Positions 9,166-16,314 of a DNA stretch of 64,000 bases are shown in pieces. Source of the stretch: Negativicutes bacterium (lineage in GTDB: Bacteria; Bacillota_C; Negativicutes; Sporomusales_B; JARLHX01); NCBI GenBank assembly GCA_031292035.1, contig JARLHX010000313.1:1-64000 (forward strand), given 5' to 3'. The notes beneath the pieces are model-generated. The model did no database searches, was not told the origin of the DNA, and worked only from the letters and a program-made list of their open reading frames with translations. Position 1 is the stretch's first letter; every line of letters begins with the position of its first letter. The position numbers and the translations under genes were made by a program.

Positions 9166-9236
9166 TGTCGGTCACCTCCTTTGGTCCATAGTGTTGACCA
9201 AACAGGCGGCCGGTCATTCCTCCAAGCCGGACAGAA

Positions 9237-9722
9237 TCAGTCTGCGGCCGGAGTTGCCGACAAAAGGTACTCTTGTAGCCTGGTGACGAATACCGCTTGC
9301 GCGGGCGTTATCTTTTGGTCGACCAGCAGGAGTGAAAAAAAAGCCACCTGGTCAATTTCTGGAAAGCAGGCTTTTTTGCCAGAATAGGGCGGCCATTCCA
9401 TCTCAAACTGATTGCTTTTCAGGGGCAGGGAGGTGTCCCAGTCGCCTGCAAAAGCCCAGGCAAAAACGGTTTTACCGCTGGTCAGCGTCGTCGAGCCTAG
9501 GGGAAGGTATTCGCCTTGAGGGACAATCCCTGTCTCCTCCTGGAATTCCCGCACAGCAGCCGCTAAGAGGGATTCCTGGGTCTCCACCTCGCCTTTGGGA
9601 ATACCCCAATAGCCGCAATCCTTATTTTTAAAGTAAGGGCCGCCGGGATGGGCCAGGAAAACCTCTAGTTCGCCATCCTTCAGCCGATACATCAGCAAGC
9701 CGGCGCTAATTTTTTTCACCAT
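9237..9722 (-). CDS. Nudix family hydrolase
   Basis: A 161-residue protein with a complete Nudix box (GX5EX7REUXEEXGU) from G44, ending REFQEETGI. The N-terminus ISAGLLMYR and the segment WGIPKGEV resemble the bis(5'-nucleosyl)-tetraphosphatase/MutT-like group acting on nucleoside diphosphate-linked substrates. The exact substrate is not determinable. A GGAGG site lies just upstream of the ATG. The gene is followed by the tiny Cys-rich gene on the same strand. Confidence 0.88.
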   Translation of the reverse strand: MVKKISAGLLMYRLKDGELEVFLAHPGGPYFKNKDCGYWGIPKGEVETQESLLAAAVREFQEETGIVPQGEYLPLGSTTLTSGKTVFAWAFAGDWDTSLPLKSNQFEMEWPPYSGKKACFPEIDQVAFFSLLLVDQKITPAQAVFVTRLQEYLLSATPAAD

Positions 9723-9854
9723 AATGCCCCTCCTTACCAGAACCTAGTTATTATTATAAAAGTTCCTGATGGAAACTACTAGCAAATGGAGGAATAAAAA
9801 TGACGATGACGGAAATTATGTAAGTACAATAGAAGAAGGGACGGTGTCTATCCC

Positions 9855-10871
9855 ATGTTATTTGATTCATTCAGCGTCAAAGGGCTGACCTTGAAAAACC
9901 GTATTGTCATGCCGCCGATGTGCAACTATATGTCAGACCGGGCCGGTCTTGCCAACGACTGGCATTTTATTCATTACGCCAGCCGGGCCATTGGCGGCGC
10001 CGGCCTCATTATCCAGGAAGCAACCGGGGTTGAGGACGGGGGACGAATCAGCGCCCGTGATCTGGGGCTATGGACTGACGAGCAAGGCGAGGCGTCAAAA
10101 AGAATTGTTGATATTGTTCACCGTCATGGGGCGAAAATTGGGGTCCAGCTGAATCATGCCGGCCGAAAAAGTGAAGTGGAATACCTCCATCCGGTGGGTC
10201 CCTCGGCGGTCGCATTCAGTGACAAGAGCCGTACACCCCAGGAACTGACGAAAGCCGAGATTGCTGCGATCGTGGACAAATTCGCCGCCGCCGCTAAGCG
10301 GGCGGTGGCGGCCGGCTACGACGTCATCGAGATTCATGGCGCCCATGGCTACCTGATCAACCAATTTCTGTCGCCCCTCAGCAACCAGCGCCGCGACGAA
10401 TACGGCGGCGGGCCGGAAAATCGGGCCCGGCTGCTGGGCGAGGTGGTAACTGCGGTCCGTCAGGTGATGCCTGGGGATATGCCGCTCTTTGTCAGGGTGT
10501 CGGCCCATGATTATGCCCAAGGCGGTAACACGCCGGATGATTTGGTAACAATGCTGAATTTGGTCAAAGATAAAGGGGTCGATGTCGTCCATGTCAGCTC
10601 CGGTGCGGTGATCTCGGTCGCGCCGCGCGCCTTTGCCGGCTATCAGATTCCCTTTGCGCTGACAATCAAGGAAAAGACCGGCCTGCCGGTCATCGGCGGC
10701 GGGCTGATCACCGAGCCTGTTCAGGCCGAGCAGGTAATAAAGACCGGCGTCGACCTGGTTTTTCTCGGGCGCGAATTGCTCAGAGAGCCTTACTGGCCGC
10801 TGAAGGCAGCCTTTGTGCTGGGGCAGGAAACCGCGTGGCCCGAGCCTTATGTGCGGGGTAAGTTCTTATAA
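9855..10871 (+). CDS. NADPH dehydrogenase, YqjM/NamA-type ene-reductase
   Basis: A 338-residue FMN-dependent old yellow enzyme of the YqjM class. The N-terminal PPMCNYM places the YqjM-type redox-modulating Cys and the active-site Tyr. The substrate-binding pair is in HGAHGYL, followed by FLSPLSNQRRDEYGG. Such enzymes reduce activated C=C bonds of enones or nitro compounds. The stop codon overlaps the next gene's start (TAATG), so it is translationally coupled to the DUF362/ferredoxin protein, perhaps its electron partner (inference). It has no C-terminal Fe-S or FAD domain. Confidence 0.9.
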   Translation: MLFDSFSVKGLTLKNRIVMPPMCNYMSDRAGLANDWHFIHYASRAIGGAGLIIQEATGVEDGGRISARDLGLWTDEQGEASKRIVDIVHRHGAKIGVQLNHAGRKSEVEYLHPVGPSAVAFSDKSRTPQELTKAEIAAIVDKFAAAAKRAVAAGYDVIEIHGAHGYLINQFLSPLSNQRRDEYGGGPENRARLLGEVVTAVRQVMPGDMPLFVRVSAHDYAQGGNTPDDLVTMLNLVKDKGVDVVHVSSGAVISVAPRAFAGYQIPFALTIKEKTGLPVIGGGLITEPVQAEQVIKTGVDLVFLGRELLREPYWPLKAAFVLGQETAWPEPYVRGKFL

Positions 10872-11998
10872 TGACAGACCGGATTATTTTAGCTCAGACG
10901 CCATCATACGACCAGGCGGCAGTCGCTGCGGGGATTGCCGAAATACTGGATGGACTGGGCGGCATAGACAAGTTTGTCCAACCAGGCGAAAGAGTCCTGT
11001 TGAAACCCAATATGCTGGAGGGTCTGCCGCCCGAGCGGGCGGTAACCACCCATCCCGAAGTTGTCCGGGCCCTCATCCGCACTGTCAGACAGGCAGGCGC
11101 CATTCCGCTGGTGGGAGACTCGCCAGGACATGGCGGCACCCGTAAGGTGGCTGCGAAATGCGGTATTTTGGCGGTGTGCGAGGAAGAAGGAGTCGAACTG
11201 CTGGATTTCGCCATCGCGACCGAAGTGGCCATCCCCCAAGGCACCACTGTCAAAAAGCTGCTTGTGGCCAAAGCGGTATTCGAGGTGGATAAAATCGTCT
11301 CCATAGCGAAAATGAAGACCCATTCCTTCACCACCATCACCGGGGCGGTGAAGAACCTCTTCGGCTGCATTGTCGGTGCCGACAAGGCTCAGTTTCATCT
11401 CAGGATGAAGCGGCGGGATCATTTTGCCGGAATGCTGGTCGACTTGGCGCGGCTGATCAGCCCGATGTTATTTATCGTTGATGGCGTGGTTGGCATGGAG
11501 GGGAAGGGCCCGCGCAACGGAGACCCCAAGCAGGTGGGATTGCTGCTTGGCGGCACAAATGGTTTTGCCGTAGATCTGGTAATGGCGAGGGTTATGGGTT
11601 TCGAGGCCGAAAAAATGCCAGTAGCGGCCCAGGCATTAAAGCTAGGGCTGGTGCCCCCCCTGACCGAACTGGAACTGACCGGCAGCGGCAGCGGCGTACG
11701 TACGCAGTTTGCGCCGCCCCTCCATATGGAGTCGCTGGAAAGCCGGCTACCGGGCTGGATAGTGAATGTCGGCCAGAATCAGCTGACCGCCCGACCAGAA
11801 ATCGAGGATCACTGCGTTGGGTGTGGCCGCTGCGTCGAGCACTGCCCTCCCCAGGCGATGAAATTGGTTGACGGCAGGCCGAAAATAGATTATAAAACCT
11901 GTATTCGCTGCTATTGCTGCCAGGAGCTTTGCCCTCACAACGCCGTACAGCTAAAATCCGGGTTGGTGCTTAAGGCGGCCAAGCGCCTGCTTGGCTAA
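10871..11998 (+). CDS. DUF362 protein with two [4Fe-4S] ferredoxin motifs
   Basis: A 375-residue protein. The N-terminal ~290 residues match the DUF362 domain (KPNMLEGLPPERAVTTHP, GDSPGHGG, and KTHSFTTITGAVKNLFG, a conserved stretch). The C-terminus carries two ferredoxin-type motifs, CVGCGRCVEHCP and CIRCYCCQELCP. DUF362-ferredoxin proteins are widespread in anaerobes, with poorly defined electron-transfer roles. It overlaps the upstream ene-reductase by one base. Confidence 0.85.
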   Translation: MTDRIILAQTPSYDQAAVAAGIAEILDGLGGIDKFVQPGERVLLKPNMLEGLPPERAVTTHPEVVRALIRTVRQAGAIPLVGDSPGHGGTRKVAAKCGILAVCEEEGVELLDFAIATEVAIPQGTTVKKLLVAKAVFEVDKIVSIAKMKTHSFTTITGAVKNLFGCIVGADKAQFHLRMKRRDHFAGMLVDLARLISPMLFIVDGVVGMEGKGPRNGDPKQVGLLLGGTNGFAVDLVMARVMGFEAEKMPVAAQALKLGLVPPLTELELTGSGSGVRTQFAPPLHMESLESRLPGWIVNVGQNQLTARPEIEDHCVGCGRCVEHCPPQAMKLVDGRPKIDYKTCIRCYCCQELCPHNAVQLKSGLVLKAAKRLLG

Positions 11999-12006
11999 CG
12001 CGCAAC

Positions 12007-12035
12007 TTGACAAATTCCTGACAAAGTTTTACACT
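12007..12035 (+). promoter_or_regulatory. Sigma-A promoter of the Mn exporter
   Basis: TTGACA (12007-12012), a 17-nt spacer and TACACT (12030-12035). The predicted start near 12042 leaves about 20 nt before the riboswitch aptamer. Confidence 0.75.
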
Positions 12036-12062
12036 AAATTTACTAATATTTGCGCTTGCACC

Positions 12063-12153
12063 CTGAAGGGGAGTAGCTTGCGAGGCAGAGTCAACATACT
12101 GATGGCAACATCTGGCTCTGTCGTTGGCTGTGGCCGATAAGCGAGACCTTTAG
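12063..12153 (+). promoter_or_regulatory. yybP-ykoY manganese riboswitch (aptamer)
   Basis: The aptamer carries both conserved family segments, GGGGAGTAGC (from 12069) and ATAAGCGAGACC (ending 12148). P1 pairs CTGAAGG (12063-12069) with CCTTTAG (12147-12153), and an internal helix pairs CAGAG with CTCTG around the conserved ACATACTG. The class senses Mn2+ and usually sits ahead of Mn exporters such as MntP or UPF0016 proteins, as here. Confidence 0.93.
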
Positions 12154-12199
12154 TGTGATCATGAAATATGGTCATACTAAAACTGGTCTCGTTTTAGTT
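12142..12199 (+). terminator. Riboswitch expression-platform terminator
   Basis: CGAGACC (12142-12148) can pair with GGTCTCG (12185-12191), stacking on a 14-bp helix (TTTAGTGTGATCAT with ATGGTCATACTAAA). A TTTTAGTTT tract follows. The left arm includes the 3' strand of aptamer P1, so Mn-stabilised P1 and the terminator are mutually exclusive: an ON switch in high Mn. Confidence 0.88.
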
Positions 12200-12221
12200 T
12201 GATAGGCAGGAGGACAAAATC

Positions 12222-12884
12222 GTGACAGCATTTTTGACATCTTTGTTTTTTATCACTCTCGCCGAAATGGGGGACAAGACCCAACTTTTGTCCATCGCGC
12301 TGGCCACACGCTTTCACTGGCAGACCGTTTTATGGGGTATTTCTGCGGCCATTCTCCTCAATCAGTTGCTAGCGGTCCTTGTCGGCCATTACTTGACCCA
12401 ACTGATCCCGATGAATTATCTGCAGATCGCCGCAGCCGCGTCTTTTATCCTCTTTGGCCTGTGGACCCTTCGCGGCGAAGAGGAGGAGGGCGTAGACAAT
12501 CCCCGCGGTTACAGCCCGTTTTGGACAGTGGCCATCTCCTTTTTTGCCGCCGAGATGGGGGACAAGACGCAGCTGACCACGGTGGCGCTGGCCGCTCAGT
12601 TTAACAGCATTATTCCGGTATGGCTCGGAACCACTGGCGGCATGCTCATCGCCAACGGGCTCGGCATCATCGCCGGCATGGTGCTGGGAAAACGGATTTC
12701 CGCCGACACGATGAAGTGGGCGGCTGTGGTGACCTATATTGCCTTTGGTCTTTATGGGTTATACGATAATCTTCCGCCTCACTTGCTGACGCCGGTTTAT
12801 AGTGTGCCATTTCTGGCCCTCTTGGTGCTGTCGATTTATCTTCTGGTGCGTACCGGACAAAGCGGGGCCAAGGCGCGCCGGTAA
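12222..12884 (+). CDS. UPF0016/GDT1-family manganese exporter
   Basis: A 220-residue membrane protein with about six TM helices in two homologous halves. Each half holds the family signature E-x-G-D-K-T (EMGDKTQLL near residue 11 and EMGDKTQLT near residue 107). Family members (MneA in Vibrio, TMEM165/Gdt1 in eukaryotes) move Mn2+/Ca2+; the Mn riboswitch in front supports Mn export. The start is GTG at 12222, with AGGAGG 8 nt upstream. The gene ends before a strong terminator and is followed by the importer gene mntH. Confidence 0.92.
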   Translation: MTAFLTSLFFITLAEMGDKTQLLSIALATRFHWQTVLWGISAAILLNQLLAVLVGHYLTQLIPMNYLQIAAAASFILFGLWTLRGEEEEGVDNPRGYSPFWTVAISFFAAEMGDKTQLTTVALAAQFNSIIPVWLGTTGGMLIANGLGIIAGMVLGKRISADTMKWAAVVTYIAFGLYGLYDNLPPHLLTPVYSVPFLALLVLSIYLLVRTGQSGAKARR

Positions 12885-12921
12885 CAAATGATCGGGACAA
12901 AGACACATATGCAAGAAAAAA

Positions 12922-12958
12922 GCCCCATCCAGCGCTTGCTGCTGATGGGGCTCTTTTC
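12922..12958 (+). terminator. Intrinsic terminator after the Mn exporter
   Basis: AGCCCCATC pairs with GATGGGGCT around a 14-nt loop and is followed by a T-rich tract (TCTTTTCT). It isolates the exporter unit from mntH. Confidence 0.88.
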
Positions 12959-13108
12959 TGTTCGCCCATTGTCCAACCCATCCCGAAATGTCGCGCGTAT
13001 AATTCACCAAACGTAAATCTGGCTCATAGTCTAAAGTAGCTACTATTTTACCAGGAGTCTGTTTAAATGCTTTTTTAAGGGGTGATTTGCCGATTCTGTC
13101 GCGAGAGG

Positions 13109-14389
13109 ATGAGCAATTTGCAGGAACAAACGGTAGCAAGCATTCCGCTTCACGCCTTGCCTGAAACCGGGGAAATCAAAGCCAAAGCCAAGGGCTTTCT
13201 GAAATACCTTGGACCGGCTTTCATTGTAAGTGTGGCTTATATGGACCCGGGCAATTTCGGAACCAACATCGCCGGCGGGTCACGGTTCGCCTATGACCTT
13301 CTTTGGGTCATATTGTGGAGCAACATTATGGCGATATTTGTTCAGATATTATCAGCCAAACTGGGGATTGCGACTGGCGTAAATCTGCCGGACCACTGCG
13401 GTCAAGTCTTTTCCCGGCCGGTAAACTGGGGACTTTGGTCTGTAGCCACGGTGGCAGCTATGGCCACAGACCTTGCGGAATTTCTTGGGGGAGTATTAGG
13501 GTTTTATCTCTTGTTCGGGATTCCCTTGGTTTGGTCGGCAGCCCTGACAGGAGCCATTACTTATGGCATCTGTCATATGCAAAAATACGGGCAAGTCATT
13601 GTCGAACGAATTATTACGGCGATGGTGGCGGTCATCAGCATTGCCTATGTTGGCGAAATGCTGTTTTCCAAGGCTGATTGGGGGTTGGTAGGCTATCATG
13701 TCGCTGTGCCCATTCTAACGCCAGAGAGTACATTGGTGGCAGCCGGGATGCTCGGAGCAACGGTCATGCCGCATGTCATCTTTCTGCACTCCAGTCTGGT
13801 GCAGTCGCGCCGCACCGATTGCCCGACCGATTGCCGGCATCACTTAAAAATGGCGAAGATCGACGTGTTTGTCGCAATGAATATGGCCTTTGTTGTGAAT
13901 GCAGCCATGGTTATTGTAGCCGCCGCCGTCTTCAACGGCAACGGACTGGATATCGACAGCATCGAAGCTGCTTATACAACACTGAAACCGCTGATGGGGA
14001 ATATGGCGGCCGGAGCTTTTGGTTTGGCACTGCTGGCTTCTGGTCTGTCGTCCTCGACTGTCGGTACCATGGCTGGAGAAGTCATTTTAAAAGGATTTGT
14101 TGGCTTTGATATACCCATCAGCATCCGTCGGCTGATTACTATGTTGCCTGGTCTGGCTATCTTGATGTCCGGCATCAACCCGATGGAAGCGCTGGTATAT
14201 AGCCAGGTAATTTTGAGCTTTGCTTTGCCGGGAGCCATCATTCCCCTGATGCTTGTTACCAATAAAGAGGCAATAATGGGAGCATTCAAAAACAGTTTTC
14301 TGACCAATTGCCTAGGCTGGGTTATTGTCAGCATGATATTGGCGCTGAACGCCTTGTTGCTGTATCTTACAATCACGGGGAAGGGCTAA
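13109..14389 (+). CDS. mntH: NRAMP-family Mn2+/Fe2+ importer
   Basis: A proton-coupled divalent metal importer of about 426 residues and 11 TM helices. The metal-binding motif DPGN (in VAYMDPGNFG) and the TM6 motif MPH (ATVMPHVIFLHSS) are intact. The start is uncertain: ATG 13109 has no spacing to the preceding GAGAGG, GTG 13082 is open upstream, and TTG 13118 has the better spacing. No Mn riboswitch precedes it. Instead a minus-strand Mn riboswitch (14507-14608) points into its 3' end, and part of its coding sequence (13437-13492) is duplicated just downstream. See findings for the proposed antisense control. Confidence 0.93.
   Translation: MSNLQEQTVASIPLHALPETGEIKAKAKGFLKYLGPAFIVSVAYMDPGNFGTNIAGGSRFAYDLLWVILWSNIMAIFVQILSAKLGIATGVNLPDHCGQVFSRPVNWGLWSVATVAAMATDLAEFLGGVLGFYLLFGIPLVWSAALTGAITYGICHMQKYGQVIVERIITAMVAVISIAYVGEMLFSKADWGLVGYHVAVPILTPESTLVAAGMLGATVMPHVIFLHSSLVQSRRTDCPTDCRHHLKMAKIDVFVAMNMAFVVNAAMVIVAAAVFNGNGLDIDSIEAAYTTLKPLMGNMAAGAFGLALLASGLSSSTVGTMAGEVILKGFVGFDIPISIRRLITMLPGLAILMSGINPMEALVYSQVILSFALPGAIIPLMLVTNKEAIMGAFKNSFLTNCLGWVIVSMILALNALLLYLTITGKG
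13437..13492 (+). repeat. Segment of mntH copied downstream of the gene
   Basis: This internal stretch of mntH reappears in diverged form at 14414-14467. The last 23 nt (13470-13492, encoding most of DLAEFLGG) are identical to 14445-14467. The segment is itself an inverted repeat (GGTCTGT with ACAGACC). Confidence 0.8.
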
Positions 14390-14406
14390 CTCCAAACGGG
14401 GCCAGG

Positions 14407-14461
14407 TTCCGCAAGGTTTATAGCGGGTGGCAGCCCAGCGACAAACCTTGCGGAATTTCTT
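14407..14461 (+). terminator. Terminator-like hairpin after mntH
   Basis: TTCCGCAAGGTTT (14407-14419) pairs perfectly with AAACCTTGCGGAA (14443-14455). The 23-nt loop has its own GGG/CCC pairing, and TTTCTT follows. It can terminate mntH on the plus strand. The right arm belongs to the copied mntH segment, so the left arm is complementary to mntH mRNA. On the minus strand no T tract follows. Confidence 0.7.
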
Positions 14462-14467
14462 GGGGGA
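14414..14467 (+). repeat. Diverged copy of an internal mntH segment
   Basis: It matches mntH 13437-13492 with 23 identical nt at the right end, shared GGTGGCAGC in the middle, and an outer helix preserved partly by a compensatory change (GGTCTGT/ACAGACC in mntH, GGTTTAT/ACAAACC here). It lies between mntH and the minus-strand riboswitch terminator. Confidence 0.75.
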
Positions 14468-14516
14468 AAATCAGAAAAGACCTTTATTTCCTGCTTCACT
14501 GCGGAAATAAAGGTCT
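14466..14516 (-). terminator. Expression-platform terminator of the minus-strand Mn riboswitch
   Basis: A perfect 14-bp stem pairs AGACCTTTATTTCC with GGAAATAAAGGTCT (14503-14516 and 14478-14491 in + coordinates) around an 11-nt loop. On the minus strand it is followed by TTTTCTGATTTT; on the plus strand there is no T tract. The left arm overlaps the 3' strand of aptamer P1, the same logic as at the exporter. Confidence 0.88.
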
Positions 14517-14608
14517 CGCTATAGCAGCAGATCTGCCAGTAGAACCGGGCTTGCGCCAGCATGTCGATTCTACTCACGGACAACCGTCCGTTAGCTACTC
14601 CCCTTTAT
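14507..14608 (-). promoter_or_regulatory. Second yybP-ykoY manganese riboswitch, antisense to mntH
   Basis: Read on the minus strand, the segment starts ATAAAGGGGAGTAGC and ends TATAGCGAGACCTTTAT, the two conserved ends of the class. P1 pairs ATAAAGG (14608-14602) with CCTTTAT (14513-14507), and an inner helix pairs GTAGAA with TTCTAC around the conserved GACATGCTG. It shares the core with the exporter's riboswitch but differs in its helices, so it is a separate diverged element. No minus-strand gene follows. Confidence 0.88.
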
Positions 14609-14619
14609 GGGATATCTTG

Positions 14620-14648
14620 TTTCATTGTAGTGTATTCGTACCAGTCAA
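14620..14648 (-). promoter_or_regulatory. Candidate promoter for the minus-strand Mn riboswitch
   Basis: Minus strand shows TTGACT (14648-14643) and TACAAT (14629-14624), but only 13 nt apart. A 16-18 nt spacing gives poor -10 matches. A promoter is expected just here, upstream of the aptamer; its exact boxes are uncertain. Confidence 0.35.
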
Positions 14649-14760
14649 AAAGGGTGCAAGGGAAGGCAAAACTTTTTCCGCCGAGGGAGATTGTTGCCAT
14701 AAAAAGTCGTTTGATGTAAACTTAGGCTGTAACTGCCGACAAAACATTAGGAGCAAAGCT

Positions 14761-16275
14761 ATGCAGAAACAGATTAACCCGGTGGCACAAGTTTTCCTGA
14801 TCGCGGTCCTTTGGTGGCTGAGTTGCCTTCCTGTCCTGGCCGCGGAATACGATACTTACAACGACCATGCTAATGGGTACAGCATCAGCTATCCGTCTCA
14901 GATGGCGGTAGACAATTCGCTGGCGGCAGTCCGTACGGTATTCAGCGACGACAAGACGCGGATTGAAGTGTATTATGATAATTTTACCGGCACGTCGACC
15001 ACTGCCCAGGACTACATATACTACGGCAATAAATATGTCGTCCGCTCACCCGAGCATAACATCCACAACGACCAATGGTTTGAAAGCGGCGGCCGTGATG
15101 TTCATCTCCTGGAGTGGAGCCGCCGTAAACTGGCCCGGGTGACCGCCGATAAAAACAACTACGCCTGCGCCGAAATAGTCAAGAATGACCGCGAAGTTTA
15201 TACTGTTTTTATTAAATCAAGTGAACCGATCACTGGGGCGATGGACATTATTACGAGCTTGACGCTGTTTGAACCCCAGGGTGGCGCCCGCAATGCTAAA
15301 GGTTTTTCTCCGTCGGCCACCGCCATGAATGCCGAAACGAAAACCTTCTTCCAAAAATATTTTGCCAGCGACAGTCCGCTCAGATGGGGCGTTTTCGAAC
15401 CATCCGCCCCGCAAAACATGACCTACCTGGAGGCTTTGGAAAATAAGCTGGGGTTTCACTTCCCTTTTTTACTCCACTACCAGATGTTTGACGAATATTT
15501 CCCGGTAATGGGATTGCAGCGGGCTTACGACAATAACAAATATGTCGAGCTGACGCTGCAAACGGTTTTTTCCGGCGAGGCCAATGCCCTGTGGGCAGGA
15601 AGCAACCGCAATGAAACCATGGTCTATGACATTCTTGACGGCAAGTATGATGACTATTTTGCCGATTATGCCCGCCATCTGAAAGATTTTGGCCATCCGG
15701 TTATTTTTCGGCTGAATAACGAAATGAACGGCGACTGGTGTTGGTATTCGGCCTTTTACACCGGTAAGGACGCCGAGCTTTACCAGGCCATGTGGCGCCA
15801 TATCCACGACATTCTTGATCAGAACGGCGTGGACAACGTGGTCTGGGTCTGGAATCCCCACGACCTTTCCCGACCGGCATTCAAGTGGAATGACTATTTG
15901 CTTTATTATCCCGGCGACGAATATGTCGACATCGTTGGACTCACGGGGTATAATACCGGAACCTATTTCCCTGGCGAGGAATGGCGGGAGTTCTCAGAAA
16001 TCTATCCGTCGCTGTGTAGCGAGTACGCACGGTTTTTTGACAAGCCCCTCATGATTACCGAGTTTGCTTCCAATTCGGTTGGCGGCGACAAGGCCGCCTG
16101 GATCCAGCGCATGTTCAATCAGATAAAAACCCTGAAAGGCATCAAAGTAGCCATCTGGTGGAGTGGAGTCGATCTTGACCAGCAGGGCCGGCCTGGCCGG
16201 ATTTATTTGATCGATGAAAATCAGGCAGTGGTCGACGTCTTCCGCGAGCGCTTGAAAGAATATCAAGAAAAATAA
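14761..16275 (+). CDS. Secreted protein with GH26-like glycosidase domain
   Basis: 504 residues. A signal peptide (about 1-27, hydrophobic core FLIAVLWWLSCLPVLA) is followed by an N-terminal domain of about 165 residues that I do not recognise. The C-terminal ~310 residues resemble glycoside hydrolase family 26 (beta-mannanase-like): FRLNNEMNGDWCWY carries the putative acid/base Glu, LMITEFAS the putative nucleophile Glu, and VWVWNPHD, VDIVGLTGYN and AIWWSG line the barrel. ATG 14761 has GGAG 8 nt upstream and fits the signal peptide; the open frame to 14308 overlaps mntH and is rejected. The substrate is unknown. Confidence 0.8.
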   Translation: MQKQINPVAQVFLIAVLWWLSCLPVLAAEYDTYNDHANGYSISYPSQMAVDNSLAAVRTVFSDDKTRIEVYYDNFTGTSTTAQDYIYYGNKYVVRSPEHNIHNDQWFESGGRDVHLLEWSRRKLARVTADKNNYACAEIVKNDREVYTVFIKSSEPITGAMDIITSLTLFEPQGGARNAKGFSPSATAMNAETKTFFQKYFASDSPLRWGVFEPSAPQNMTYLEALENKLGFHFPFLLHYQMFDEYFPVMGLQRAYDNNKYVELTLQTVFSGEANALWAGSNRNETMVYDILDGKYDDYFADYARHLKDFGHPVIFRLNNEMNGDWCWYSAFYTGKDAELYQAMWRHIHDILDQNGVDNVVWVWNPHDLSRPAFKWNDYLLYYPGDEYVDIVGLTGYNTGTYFPGEEWREFSEIYPSLCSEYARFFDKPLMITEFASNSVGGDKAAWIQRMFNQIKTLKGIKVAIWWSGVDLDQQGRPGRIYLIDENQAVVDVFRERLKEYQEK

Positions 16276-16276
16276 C

Positions 16277-16309
16277 AAAAGAGAGAGCCGTAGAGGCTCT
16301 CTCTTTTTT
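16277..16309. terminator. Bidirectional terminator between GH26 gene and ppdK
   Basis: A perfect 13-bp stem (AAAAGAGAGAGCC / GGCTCTCTCTTTT) with a 5-nt loop sits between convergent genes, with T tracts in both directions. Confidence 0.92.
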
Positions 16310-16314
16310 GTAGG

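Larger units (their letters stand above)
14400..14612 (-). ncRNA. Candidate Mn-switched antisense RNA to mntH
   Basis: Inferred transcript starting near 14612 on the minus strand. It comprises the Mn aptamer (14608-14507), its terminator (to 14466), and on read-through a 23-nt sequence (14467-14445) perfectly complementary to mntH mRNA at 13470-13492, then the 3' end of mntH in antisense. No minus-strand gene with a ribosome binding site lies downstream; the next minus-strand gene is beyond 9722. The 3' end is unknown. The riboswitch elements are seen in sequence; the RNA and its function are inferred. Confidence 0.6.

Noticed and set aside
13972..14376. Minus-strand open frame (134 codons) just downstream of the minus-strand Mn riboswitch, as its possible target gene
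   Set aside because: It is the reverse complement of mntH coding sequence, its GTG start has no well-spaced ribosome binding site, and the translation has no family character. An antisense role for the RNA fits better.
14308..14760. Upstream extension of the GH26-like gene frame
   Set aside because: It overlaps mntH and the riboswitch region. The ATG at 14761 has a proper ribosome binding site and starts a signal peptide.
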